Source: Diabrotica undecimpunctata (taxonomy: Eukaryota; Arthropoda; Insecta; Coleoptera; Chrysomelidae). From it: a stretch of DNA of 64,000 bases. The notes under the pieces were generated by a model. That model was given only the letters and a program-made list of their open reading frames with translations, did no database searches and was not told the DNA's origin. The stretch spans positions 77,046,160 to 77,110,159 of the forward strand of contig NC_092810.1 of NCBI RefSeq assembly GCF_040954645.1, written 5' to 3'. Every line of letters begins with the position of its first letter. The first letter of the stretch is position 1. Positions 42,747 to 52,305 of the stretch are shown here, piece by piece. The translations under genes were made by a program, and so were the position numbers.

Positions 42747-43289
42747 TCAACAGAGCTCTCCAGCTCTGCATGAACCCCTCAAGAAGAAATAACAGTCTAC
42801 AGACTTTGAAGGACACGATCTCTTCGGGTTAATACAACACACAGTAATTCGTACGCCGGTTTCTCGGAAGATCACTTCAAGCATGCTTCTGACAATCTTC
42901 CAATCCAGATTTTCTGGTGCATGGCCTATCTTGGGTAAGGCCAAATTCTTGATGTCATAATTGCACACGATTTTCTTCAAAGTAGCTAGAGCACGCCATA
43001 CATCCTTGTAGCTTGCCCTTCCTGTATACGACTTCCTGGTCACCATATACAGCAAAGATCGAGGACCATCTTCTAATCTCAGTACCCTTCCAACTTTAGG
43101 CTGCTGGTTTTTTAACTCGTCCAAACGACCGAACTTCCTATAGAATACAGATGAGATTCCTTTAGTCATCTCAAGATCTTGGGCAACACAGTGGGCTAGA
43201 GAGACGTTATGCGGAACACTAAAAAGATCCTGCTGAACTTCTGTCGTCACACCGAATCTAGAACTCTTTCTGTCTGCGTAACTTGACAT
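42747..43289 (-). CDS. TARG1/OARD1-like macrodomain protein in an LTR retrotransposon
   Basis: The intact 180-aa ORF starts MSSYADRKSS, 22 bases after the integrase stop. Residues about 18-153 form a macrodomain close to the OARD1 (TARG1) type, which removes ADP-ribose from proteins: DLFSVPHNVSLAHCVAQD, MTKGISSVFYRKFG, LLYMVTRKSYTGRASYKD and LALPKIGHAPENLDW. By alignment from memory, the catalytic Lys of TARG1 corresponds to Arg85 (next to Lys86) and the catalytic Asp to Glu126. So hydrolase activity is doubtful while ADP-ribose binding may remain. A Cys-rich tail (residues 154-180) follows. Its place between integrase and 3' LTR is that of an accessory gene. It could counter host ADP-ribosylation, which is an inference. 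Confidence 0.85.
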   Translation of the reverse strand: MSSYADRKSSRFGVTTEVQQDLFSVPHNVSLAHCVAQDLEMTKGISSVFYRKFGRLDELKNQQPKVGRVLRLEDGPRSLLYMVTRKSYTGRASYKDVWRALATLKKIVCNYDIKNLALPKIGHAPENLDWKIVRSMLEVIFRETGVRITVCCINPKRSCPSKSVDCYFFLRGSCRAGELC

Positions 43290-43311
43290 TCACTAATTCA
43301 CTAAAGCTTGG

Positions 43312-44252
43312 TCACCGGTCATCTTTGATCTCATGTTGAAGGGTTCGTACTTCTTCTGTTTCATTTGAGCCAGCATATGGTGCAAGACGATTTATGTGAA
43401 CTACTTTTGGTTTACCTTTCGGCAACTTCTTAATTCGGTATATTACGTCATTTATTCTCTTTTTAATTTCATACGGACCTTCCCATTGTCTTTGCAGTTT
43501 GGGAGACAAGCCTCGACGACGTTGTGGATTATAAAGCCAAAAAAGGTCACCTACTTCATAGCTTTCATTCTTGCATCGAGAATCATATTGATCTTTCATT
43601 CTGTCACTGGCTAACTGGATGTGTTGTCGGGCAAGTTCATGAATGTTATCCATTCTTAACTTCAGACGGTCGACATAATCTTCGCTTGCAACATGTTCTT
43701 CGGAAGGTCTGCAGCCAAACTCTAGGTCGCAGGGCAAACGAACTTTACGACCTAACATCAGGCAGACTGTAGTCTGACCTATAGTTTCATTCACGGCCGA
43801 GCGGTAGGCCATTAGGAATAAATGAATGTGCTGGTCCCAATCTCTTTGATGTTCTGATACAACTTTGGACAGGTGTTTATCAATCGTTCGGTTCATTCTC
43901 GCGACCATTCCATCTGATGCAGGGGTGTCATTCTGGTCTTATTGACACCAATCAATTTACAAATGTTTTGGAAAAGGGTTGACTCGAAGTTTTGCCCTTG
44001 GTCGGAGTGGATCTCCAAGGGAACACCAAATCGGCTAAAGAATTCTTTAAAAATAATACATTTCGTAAAATAATCCATGGCTACCAGGATATATTTATTT
44101 CCATCATTTGTCTCTGGAAGTGGACCTGCAATGTCGATTGCTACTTGTTCAATAGGACTACCAACATTGTACTGTTTCATGGGTGCCCTGTTTTTACCAA
44201 CTGGACCTGTGGCAGATTGATAGTTAACCTCCAGCCACACATGGGTTGACAA
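43312..44252 (-). pseudogene. Ty3 integrase core and C-terminus (frameshifted)
   Basis: The catalytic core (43893-44252) has VAIDIAGPLPETNDGNKYILV (first Asp), HSDQGQNFES (second Asp) and a C-terminal break. The next frame (43312-43908) resumes with NRTIDKHLSKVVSEHQRDW, FLMAYRSAVNETIGQTT and a C-terminal domain (YEVGDLFWLYNPQRRRG, WEGPYEIKKRI). The frame changes by one base near 43905-43915, around the position of the catalytic Glu. An inverted duplication (44208-44268) disrupts the junction with the zinc finger. Confidence 0.85.
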
Positions 44253-44814
44253 CTATCAATCTGCCACAACCATTACTGGTTGCACACATTTCACATTTCC
44301 GGCACCATCTTCTTACATCATCTTTACAGTTCACCCAATAGAACCGTTCTCGAACCTTTTGCAGAGTCTTCGTAATACCAAAGTGTCCACCTGATGCACC
44401 GTCATGCAACTGACGCAATACTTCTGACACTTTACTTTTAGGTACAATAAACTGAAGCTTAGTTTCTGTACCATCATCGTTCTCAAAGGTTCTATACAGA
44501 AGATCATCTTTCAGCATTAGGCAATTCCATTGGCTCCAGTAACACTTGACTTCTGGACTACATGCACTAATGTCTTGCCAAGAAGGTCTTTCACTTCGAC
44601 GCATCCAATCCAGTAGTCTTTTTATACATGGATCATCTGCTTGAGCGTCTTGTAGCTGTTGAGGTTGCCATTGATCATTAATGACGGTGGTTCGTCTCAC
44701 GGGGCAAAGTCGTTCTTCTAATTTAAGACAGTAATTACAATTTGCACTGCGTGGCCGTCTCGAAAGGGCATCAGCATTTGAATGAACTCTGCCAGATCTC
44801 GATCTCTTAATCAT
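44224..44814 (-). pseudogene. Ty3 RNase H end and integrase zinc finger
   Basis: SNADALSRRP marks the end of RNase H. LHDGASGGHFGITKTLQKVRER with WCRKCEMCATSNG is the integrase HHCC zinc finger. Further upstream (44881-44940, other frame) only the last part of RNase H (LRTDHAALKWLLQF region) remains, because about 200 bases including the N-terminal RNase H residues have been deleted after FEHLQMA. The last residues before the stop are produced by the inverted duplication. Confidence 0.75.
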
Positions 44815-44936
44815 ATTCTTGTAATCGTTCTAACCATCTTGCCATCTGGCCCTCTGGATTACGGAATTGTAGAAGCCATTTTAAAGCAGCGTGATCCGTG
44901 CGAAGAAGAAACTTTCTGCCATACAAGTATCGCTGA

Positions 44937-46235
44937 TCAGGCCATTTGTAAGTGTTCGAAAGCTCTTTGACACTCTTCGCTCCATGTATATTCTTTGCCT
45001 TCTTCTGTCAACTTTGTTAATGGCTTGGAGATGTTGGCAAATCCTTTGACAAAACGTCGGTAATATGTACATACGCCAAGAAAACTTCTAATTTCGTGTT
45101 TATCTCTTGGTACTGGCCAATCCTTAATTGCTGCAAGTTTTTCAGGATCAGCTTTTACACCATTACTTGCTACAATATGTCCCAAGTACTTAATTTCTCG
45201 TCGAAACAAGTAACATTTCTTCGGACTTAACTTCAAATTCGCTGCCCGCAATCGTTGAAAGACTTCTGTCAGATTATTGGCATGTTCATCAAAGGATCTT
45301 CCAACTACAATTACATCATCCAAATAAACCAGGCATGTTTTCCATGTTAGACCTCTTAAAACTCCCTCCATTAATCTTTCAAATGTGGCCGGGGCATTAC
45401 ATAAACCAAAGAGCATAACTGTGAACTTCAAAAGCACTTTTCAGATCGAGTGTGGAGAACCAACGAGAACTAGAAAGTGTATCCAAAGTATCGTCTATTC
45501 TTGGCAAACGATAACTATCTTTTTTAGTTACCGCATTGAGCTGTCGGTAGTCAATAGAAAAACGTGTTGAACCATCTTTCTTCTTTACTAGCACTACTGG
45601 TGATGTCCATGGACTGTTTGATGGTTCAATTACCCCTTGTTTGTTCATATCTTTGATGATGTCTTCGGCTTCATCTCTTTTCGCAAATGGAAGTCGTCTA
45701 AGTTGTTGTCTGATTGGCTGAGCGTCTCCGGTATTAATTTTATGCTTTACTATGCTTGTTTTGCCATTATCCTTCTTATCAATGGCAAAAACATCTTGAA
45801 ATTCTATCAACATAGACTTCACTTTTTTAGTTCGTTCATCATCAAGATCTTGGCACGTTTTAATCATCGTCTCAACAAGCTCCTTTGGATACTTAGATTT
45901 CGACGGTTTCTCATTAGTATTCATGGAACAAATCGAAGCCACGGGAACACACTGTCCGATCAAAGTTCTTTTACTTAACTTAATAGCAGTTCGCTTTAAT
46001 TTCATAACTCTTACAGGAACGACATCTCGAATTCTCACCAAAGCTTTTGCCGTTAGGAACTCGGCATTGTTCACATCTTTGACCATCCTTAAATTACCGG
46101 ATATTGTTATGTCACAAGTAGTTATTAAGCTGATAACATCCTCTTTGTCTTCATGAAATGGCAACTCTTCACCACTGATCTCGAGAACTCCATCTTTGAC
46201 ATTCAATACAGCCCCAACTTTCCTTAGTAAAAGAG
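44937..46235 (-). pseudogene. Ty3 protease-RT spacer and reverse transcriptase
   Basis: The upstream frame (45397-46235) carries AEDIIKDMNKQGVIEPSNSPWTS, VVLVKKKDGSTRFSIDYRQLN and FSTLDLKSAF (RT motif A). The next frame (44937-45437) has FGLCNAPATFERLM, VYLDDVIVVG (motif C) and FLGVCTYYRRFVKGFANI. A one-base shift near 45410-45437 separates them. Upstream of the RT lies a spacer typical of this element group. The annotated ATG at 46371 is in fused Penelope sequence and so is not the true start. Confidence 0.85.
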
Positions 46236-46360
46236 GTGTGACAGAAAAATTGAAGCCTTTTGATAGAGCTTTGGTAGCTGAATCGGATATGTGAATATCT
46301 GAGAAATTGCGGACAACAGTAGAAGGTTGTTGATTCGAAATGGGCTTTGGAGTTTGTTCT

Positions 46361-47037
46361 TTCAATCCCAACTGAGAAAATCATTTGTCAAACTGAAGAA
46401 GCTATTTCTCATCTTCCTTCCAAACAAGCCGAAGTCGCCAGACAAGATGTCGCCAGAATTTTCCGTACTTCCAAACCCCCACCGTCAAATATCAGTCTTT
46501 CAGAAAGACGCTCCAAAGATGATAGGTCATCTGAAATTAATTCAATAAGACAAACACTCTTACAAAACGGCTACCACAAAACCCAAATCAATAAGAGCAT
46601 TCAAAAACATCTAAACCCCATTCCATCCAAAAAAGAAACCTTGCCGCCGGATCAACCCAAAATCTTTCTACCTTTTATTAAAGGTGTCACTGATAAGATC
46701 AGTAGAACTCTTCTTCCTCTAAATATCAAAACCATCTTCACTACTCACTCCAAGTTGTCCAATCTCGTCAGATCCGTAAAAGACCAAATCCCTAATGAAG
46801 ACCATGGTGTCTACGAGATACCCTGTTCCAGTTGCCCACGTACATACATCGGACAAACAAACCGACGAATCCATAACCGTATTTACGAACATTCTATATC
46901 TGTCAAACATTCCGATACTACTTCAGCCCTAGCCCAACATCATATTCAAACAGGCCACAAAATAGATTTCGAAAAAGCAAAAACCATCGCCCCCATTCGC
47001 TCCTTAACATCGAGAATCATTCGTGGAAATCTATCCG

Positions 47038-47040
<3 letters not shown>
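46361..47040 (+). pseudogene. Penelope-like ORF with RT deletion and GIY-YIG end
   Basis: SIPTEKIICQTEEA and EVARQDVARIFRTSKPPPSNI are the N-terminal region. Directly after SERR the frame jumps to the pre-endonuclease region (QTLLQNGYHKTQINKSIQK) and then GIY-YIG (VYEIPCSSCPRTYIGQTNRRI). All RT motifs are lost by an internal deletion that kept the frame. The C-terminus runs into the (TA)n array, giving a meaningless Ile-Tyr tail. Confidence 0.8.

Positions 47041-47124
<84 letters not shown>
47041..47124. repeat. (TA)n microsatellite
   Basis: It truncates the GIY-YIG frame. Confidence 0.95.
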
Positions 47125-47127
<3 letters not shown>

Positions 47128-47289
47128 CTATTTATTGTCTATTGGTTATTGGTTAACTATTTATTATCTCGAGCTTTCAATTGTGTTAACAATTAATATC
47201 AAGAGCTGCTAAAAAAGACAAAATATCTTACAAAGTTGAACTAGAAAGAAAAAAAATTTTTGTTAACTCACCAAATAAAATTAGTTTGG

Positions 47290-48060
47290 TTAATAAAATT
47301 GCTGCAAATACATTTCAAAAAGAATTAATTCTTTTTGAATTGATGTGGTCGTTTTTTCTAGATAGGTAGTGGGATCGTTTGGGACGCGCTTGTATTCTGT
47401 GGAATTAAGAAGTTCGAACATTTTGTCGAAATGATTAGAAGAATTAAGAATGACGGTGGCATTACCTTTGTCGGCCGGAAGGATGACAATGTCAGAGTTG
47501 TTATAAAGTTCTTTGAGGGCGCGTTTTTCTGAAATACTGATATTTGACGGTGGGGTTTGGAAGTACAGAGAATTCTGGCGACATCTTGTCTGGCAACTTC
47601 GGTTTGGTCGGAAGGAAGATGAGATATAGCTTCTTCCGTTTGACAAATAATTTTCTCAGTTGGGATTGAAAGAGGAGTGACAGAAAAATTGAAGCCTTTT
47701 GACAGAGCTTTGGTAGCTGAATCGGATATGTAAATATCTGAGAAATTGCGAACAACAGTTGTTGTTCGAAAGGTTCTTGATTCGAAATGGGCTTTGGATT
47801 TTGTTGAGAGATAAGTTGGTCCATTTTGCGTTTCTGGGTTTGGGTTTTGTTGTCAGAAATGTGTTGAGCTTTTTGGTGAGAAATACGATCGAAAGTGTCC
47901 CATAATAATGGATGGATATTAAAGAAGTGGATGTCATTGTAAATTTTGAAACCCGTTTTGGAGCCATTTTCAAGAGTGATGATACGGTTCGGTTCGACTT
48001 CGGGGTTTCAATCTGCCTACTCCCCTCACTCGAGACGTACCAGTATCGTGTTCTACGATA
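47290..48060 (-). pseudogene. Penelope-like ORF N-terminal fragment
   Basis: In alternating frames I see PKPISNQEPF, the ALSKGFNFSVTP region, IPTEKIICQ and SEKRALKELYNNSDIVILPADKGNATVIL, then FDKMFELLN. This covers the N-terminal 250 residues or so, ending before RT motif A. There are several frameshifts. It duplicates the beginning of the neighbouring plus-strand fragment in opposite orientation. Confidence 0.75.
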
Positions 48061-48138
48061 AAATGATAAAATGAAGCAAATCAAATTATAATACAAATAT
48101 GTTATTAGCAAGAAACTTAAATGACGAGTGAACAATAA

Positions 48139-48348
48139 TGTTAAAGTCCTAAATTTATAATCTTCCTACAAAATGTGGTGTCAGCATTTCCCATGAAGGC
48201 CAGCTTTGGTCAGAGTTTGATGTCCGTGCATGGTCAGCTATCTCTATGGGAACGCTTGCTGAAAGATGATGAAATAGGAAGTGATATTGCGAAACCAAAG
48301 TGTCGGTAACCCTTAAATGGTTCAAGGTGACTATTTTCACATATAACA
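48139..48348 (-). repeat. Candidate 3' LTR
   Basis: Plus-strand ends TGTTAAAGTC and CATATAACA fit LTR ends, and a purine tract follows (48349-48362). No matching full 5' LTR was found: at 62355 only TGTTAAA agrees. This is tentative. Confidence 0.4.
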
Positions 48349-48362
48349 GCTCCCCTCATTAG
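48349..48362 (-). promoter_or_regulatory. Polypurine tract candidate
   Basis: Minus strand AATGAGGGGAGC precedes the candidate LTR start TGTTATATG. Confidence 0.6.
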
Positions 48363-48389
48363 TGAAAAGTCGATGCCTTGCTTCGACTT

Positions 48390-50189
48390 TTAAAGTTCAA
48401 TTGGGGTTTCTGATACTTCTTCATTTTCTGGGCGTACGTCTGATCTTCTTTTAAAGGTTAATCCTTTAAGTTTCTGTTTAATGGAACTGCTACGATGTGG
48501 TGAAGGTGGAGGTGAGTCCTGCGAATAGTTCATGACAAGTCTTGGATATCTTTTGGGTCTACATTTGCAGAAGATGTATACAAAAACTAGAATGATAATT
48601 AATGGTAATGAGAATATAGTTAACCAAGGCAAATGTTCTTCGATGAATGGTTGGTTCATGATTCGGTCGAGTTCTTCTGAATATTGGTCCAGCTTGTTGT
48701 GCAATATTTAAATCATCTGAATTAATCTTATTAAGTTGTAATGGTTTCAAATTGGTATGTGGTTTCTTCTTTCGAAATGGTCACAACATCTGTATGGAAC
48801 ATTAACTGGATGAATTCTGCAGGTTATATTTGGATATTTATCGATTTGATCTCTGGCGTGGACTCTAGTACTTCCAATAAATGCTTTACATTCGGGTAGT
48901 AATCTTAGAATTGTGTTTACTTTGATTGTCTGGGTACTGATATCTTTTCTTTCACACTTGATTGTAACTGGTAATGGATCGGATACTGTTATTAACCATA
49001 AATTTCTGTCAATTTCTTGCACATTGTATGTAATCTTGTGCTAAAAACGTTGACATCTGACAAGTTTTTGGTAGAACGCTAACTGGTTTCAATAACTGAG
49101 CTTCACATATAGTATCACTGTCTATTGGATAGGGAAGAATATCTGTGCACATTCTCTGGTTTGGACTAATTGATTTGCATTCTTCTGTGTTTCGGGGTAA
49201 TACATATGAAATTGAATCATCATCTCGTGCTAAATACTTATGTATTGTAGAAAGTGTATGAAAAAGACCAGTTTAATATATATAAATACAATATAAACGA
49301 TATAAGGTATAGATTTCGGGATCGACTAGTGGAATTTCTAGGACGAATACAATTTTTGAATCGAGTTGATATGCTTGAAGTTCTATTATATCAATATACT
49401 GGGCTATATTTGATGTATAAATAGGCAATGGTAATACATTATTTTGGAATGATTGTGAGATGGCATTCAAAATGTCATTAAGATAATTTTCTAAAAATAT
49501 GTAGCTTTCCATTAACGATTCACACAAATTTAAGGTTTGTAATTGTGCGCGGTAAAATGATATGTCGTCAGCAATGTCTATAAAAGTGGTTTCGATATCG
49601 TTTATGTCTTTGTTAAAACTTTCTTCGTCTATTTGTAATTTTTGGATAGTAGTGTTAAAAGATTTTATGACAGAAGTTGTAACAGAAGTTTGGTTCTTTA
49701 GGAGTGTTTCTATTTGATTTTCATCTGTAGTGATCCTATTTATACATTGTTTGAAATATACACCGTCTGATTTCCACTAATAGATTTTTATAAGGTTCCA
49801 ACACCATTGATTAATCCTCGTTTTTGGCGTGGATTATAGGCTCGTGTGTCGGCAGTTACTTCTCTATATTTTAAATTTACGGAATTTGAAATTTGTCTTA
49901 TCAAACTAATGTGTGTTTGTACTTCGGATTGAAATGCAAGATTCCTTGGTGTATCGGCATTAGTACATCTATCTAGCAAGTTTTCTAAAATTCTGTCGTT
50001 GTTGGATATGGCAGTTTTTATAGGGAGCAATTCCTGGCAAACAAGTAATGTCCATTTATCGTTAGATATTCGAATGGTACCTTCTTCATGATAGAAGATT
50101 CCGACTGTTTTATTAATAGGAGAGAGGTGAAATTGGGAGTAGGCGACTGAAAATAGTCCATAGAATCTGTAAAGAAGAAACTTATTCAA
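48390..50189 (-). pseudogene. Errantivirus-type envelope, broken
   Basis: Read from 50189 downward: an N-terminal part with a hydrophobic start (LYRFYGLFSVAYS) and a furin-like site followed by a Gly-rich hydrophobic stretch (NPRQKRGLINGVGTL). A helical middle region (FLENYLNDILNAI, 49273-49527) follows, then a Cys-containing ectodomain (48747-49022). The final part has one transmembrane helix (LTIFSLPLIIILVFVYIF) and a basic tail (48390-48704). At least three stops or shifts separate these segments, so no full-length protein is made. This layout is the F-like fusion protein shared by gypsy-group elements and baculoviruses. Confidence 0.8.
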
Positions 50190-50335
50190 AGTATGGTTTT
50201 AACCTGTCAAAATTTACTTTAGAAGTTTGATTTGTTTGGGGATATAGGATAGTGGCAGAATTTGTAAATATTTATTGAATTTGAAAAGGTCCATTAAATA
50301 AATTTTCAGATTTTGATTTTATTTGGGATTCTTTT
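50190..50335 (-). pseudogene. Integrase C-terminal end of the errantivirus-like element
   Basis: The minus strand encodes YDKVYVKESQIKSKSENLF and NGPFQIQ, the continuation of the integrase C-terminal domain that breaks off at about 53800. It marks the left side of the BEL insertion. Confidence 0.7.
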
Positions 50336-50402
50336 ACGTATACTTTGTCGTAAGGTCGTACAAGAGCGTCGTACATGAAAATAACTTCACTTCACGCTCA
50401 AC

Positions 50403-51081
50403 TGTACTATCGACAATCACTACACATGACACTCACGTCTTATTGGCTACAGCCAAAGTTCACATTTATCCAGTAAATGGACGACCTATTCTAGCCAGAG
50501 CCATTCTGGACTCTGGAAGTCAAAGTTCATTTATCACTGAGTCACTAGCTAAATCAATAGGATGCAAACGGCCTCCTTCCAGTCTGCATATCTCGGGAAT
50601 CCTTAATGATAGTAATGTCATTAAGGAAAGAGTTACAATAGATATCTTTCCTCGCAATTCTTCTGCTAAGCGGTTTACTCTTTCTTGTGCAGTAATACCT
50701 TCTATTACAAATTGCTTGCCTCAGATAGCCATTGACATAAGAAAGTTTAAAATTCCCTCTCATATATTAAATAGGCTGGCCGACGAAGATTTCGGTCAAC
50801 CAGCTGGCATTGATTTGCTCATAGGAGCTGATGCTTACTATGAGCTGTTGCTACCAGGACTTGAAAAGTTGGGGAAAGGATTGCCCTCTCTTATACAGAC
50901 ACAGCTAGGATGGGTTGTGTCTGGCTCTGTACCACTCAGCTATCTTAAACCCCACTTTCAACCTCACCCAAAATCGTACACATTTCACTCGACCCTCGGT
51001 TTTCAAGAAACCGAGGAATCACTTAAGAAAAACCCTTGGCTGTCTGTTACAAACTCTCGCGGAAGAAACATGGTGCTTTAA
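50403..51081 (+). pseudogene. BEL protease region
   Basis: HVLLATAKVHIYPVNGRPI and AILDSGSQSSFITESLAKSIG contain the BEL-type aspartic protease site DSGSQ. GIDLLIGADAYYELLL and LGWVVSGSV are the following conserved blocks. The frame ends where RT should start, so the RT, RNase H and integrase are lost. The apparent start (50323) lies in host-element sequence. Confidence 0.85.
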
Positions 51082-51174
51082 TAACAAAATTTGTGATTTG
51101 ATTCTCAGAGCGTGTCTCTCTCAAGTGTTTAGCAACAAGAAAATTTGTCTCCGCGATTGTGAAACTAATAATTT

Positions 51175-51402
51175 TGTGTAACCACGTATATTGTCACATA
51201 TAGTACTCACTAGGTTGTGTTACTTATAATACATTAAGAAATAAAAGTTAGTTGTAAGTTACTAGTGTTCTTTACGTACCATAGAAAAATAATACAGTCC
51301 ACTTAAAAACCCAAAGAATACCGGCGGTATAAGTTAGTTGAAGATTGAAAGCACGTGGAATCACATATAATTCCACCTCAAACGCCGGTAATTTCTCCAT
51401 GG
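51175..51402 (+). repeat. LTR of the BEL fragment (approximate start)
   Basis: The right end, ...TTTCTCCA, is fixed by the primer-binding site. The 3' third is repeated at 53688-53801. The left boundary is a guess from TGTGTAACC. Confidence 0.5.
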
Positions 51403-51425
51403 TCTATCTTCGAACCGGATGGATG
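51403..51425 (+). promoter_or_regulatory. BEL primer-binding site
   Basis: TGGTCTATCTTCGAACCGGA is complementary to a tRNA 3' arm, including the GGTTCGAA T-loop sequence. Confidence 0.75.
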
Positions 51426-52305
51426 ATTCTCCATGATTAGCTCTTTACAATTGAAGCCCAATCGAGTTGGAAGGTGCACAGCAGCCGCAGGAAGCAGACG
51501 CAAGTAGACATAGGCCTCCCCGAAAGCCTAGTGTATCGAGGTAAACTCTTTCCTTAATAAACAAAGTGCAGTGATAGCATTAAACACATATAATTATAAG
51601 CAGATTGTTTACTCAGAAGTGAATATAATTAAGTAATTTGGAACATAATTTAGATTGTATAAATTTGAGAAAGCTATGCCGGTCTGGAATGTTTTTTGTA
51701 TGTTTCAGGTGATGCTACGAGAATAATAAAAGCTACAAATTAGTTGTTTTATTCTGCATGTCTTTATTTATTTCATCGTAAACCAGATTGGCATATGCAT
51801 TATTATAATTATGTATTTAACAGTAATATAGAACCGTAAATTATCAATTAAGCTATCACTCTTCTCATGATATTTTTTGATTCTGTTACAGTGCGAGTCA
51901 CAAAGTTGCAATTTAAATATAATTTAATTCTTCATTTTTACTCTTAATAGAAAACTTAATTTATATATTGCTGCATAGTATATTTTAAAGTAAAATTTAT
52001 TTATATTGAATAATTCATTTTATTTTGTATACTGTTATTCTTATTTGGATTTAGCGAGAATACTTCTCTTTATTTCGCGTTCTGTGTCTTGTTCAGCATT
52101 TGCCCGTTTGTATTTCAATAGAAGTGTTGTTAAAAAAAATATATACCTCTCTGCATCTCTCTCTCTCTCTCACTCTGTGTCTTATCTTTGTATTTTACTC
52201 GAAGGGTTAGGTTAGTTTAGCAAAAAATACTTCTCTTTCTTAGTATTCTTATTATAAGTAGTTCTTAGTAAATTCTCAGTTAACTCGTTGTTTGTAAATA
52301 CAAAC
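51426..52305 (+). other. Leader of the BEL fragment
   Basis: Non-coding, about 0.9 kb. It includes possible splice signals (ATCGAG/GTAAAC near 51540 and TTTCAG/GTGATG near 51710) and a CT-rich tract near 52155-52180. Confidence 0.5.

Larger units (their letters stand above)
42401..46235 (-). mobile_element. Ty3-like element with macrodomain ORF, 5'-truncated
   Basis: The 3' LTR is 42401-42681, ending with polypurine tract 42682-42695. Going upstream there is a macrodomain ORF, integrase, RNase H (deleted), RT and the protease-RT spacer. The 5' part and 5' LTR are replaced by Penelope-like sequence at about 46235. Confidence 0.85.
46235..48060. mobile_element. Penelope-like element 2, scrambled
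   Basis: Three fragments alternate in orientation: minus 46235-46361 (N-terminal, FSDIHISDSATKALSKGFNF), plus 46361-47040 (N-terminal part joined to the GIY-YIG end), and minus 47290-48060 (N-terminal, DIVILPADKGNATVIL). The reverse transcriptase core is absent. The element replaces the 5' part of the macrodomain-carrying Ty3 element and ends in (TA)n at 47041. Confidence 0.75.

Noticed and set aside
43396..44252. Plus-strand frames opposite the integrase (72-85 aa)
   Set aside because: Shadows. The minus strand has the integrase motifs.
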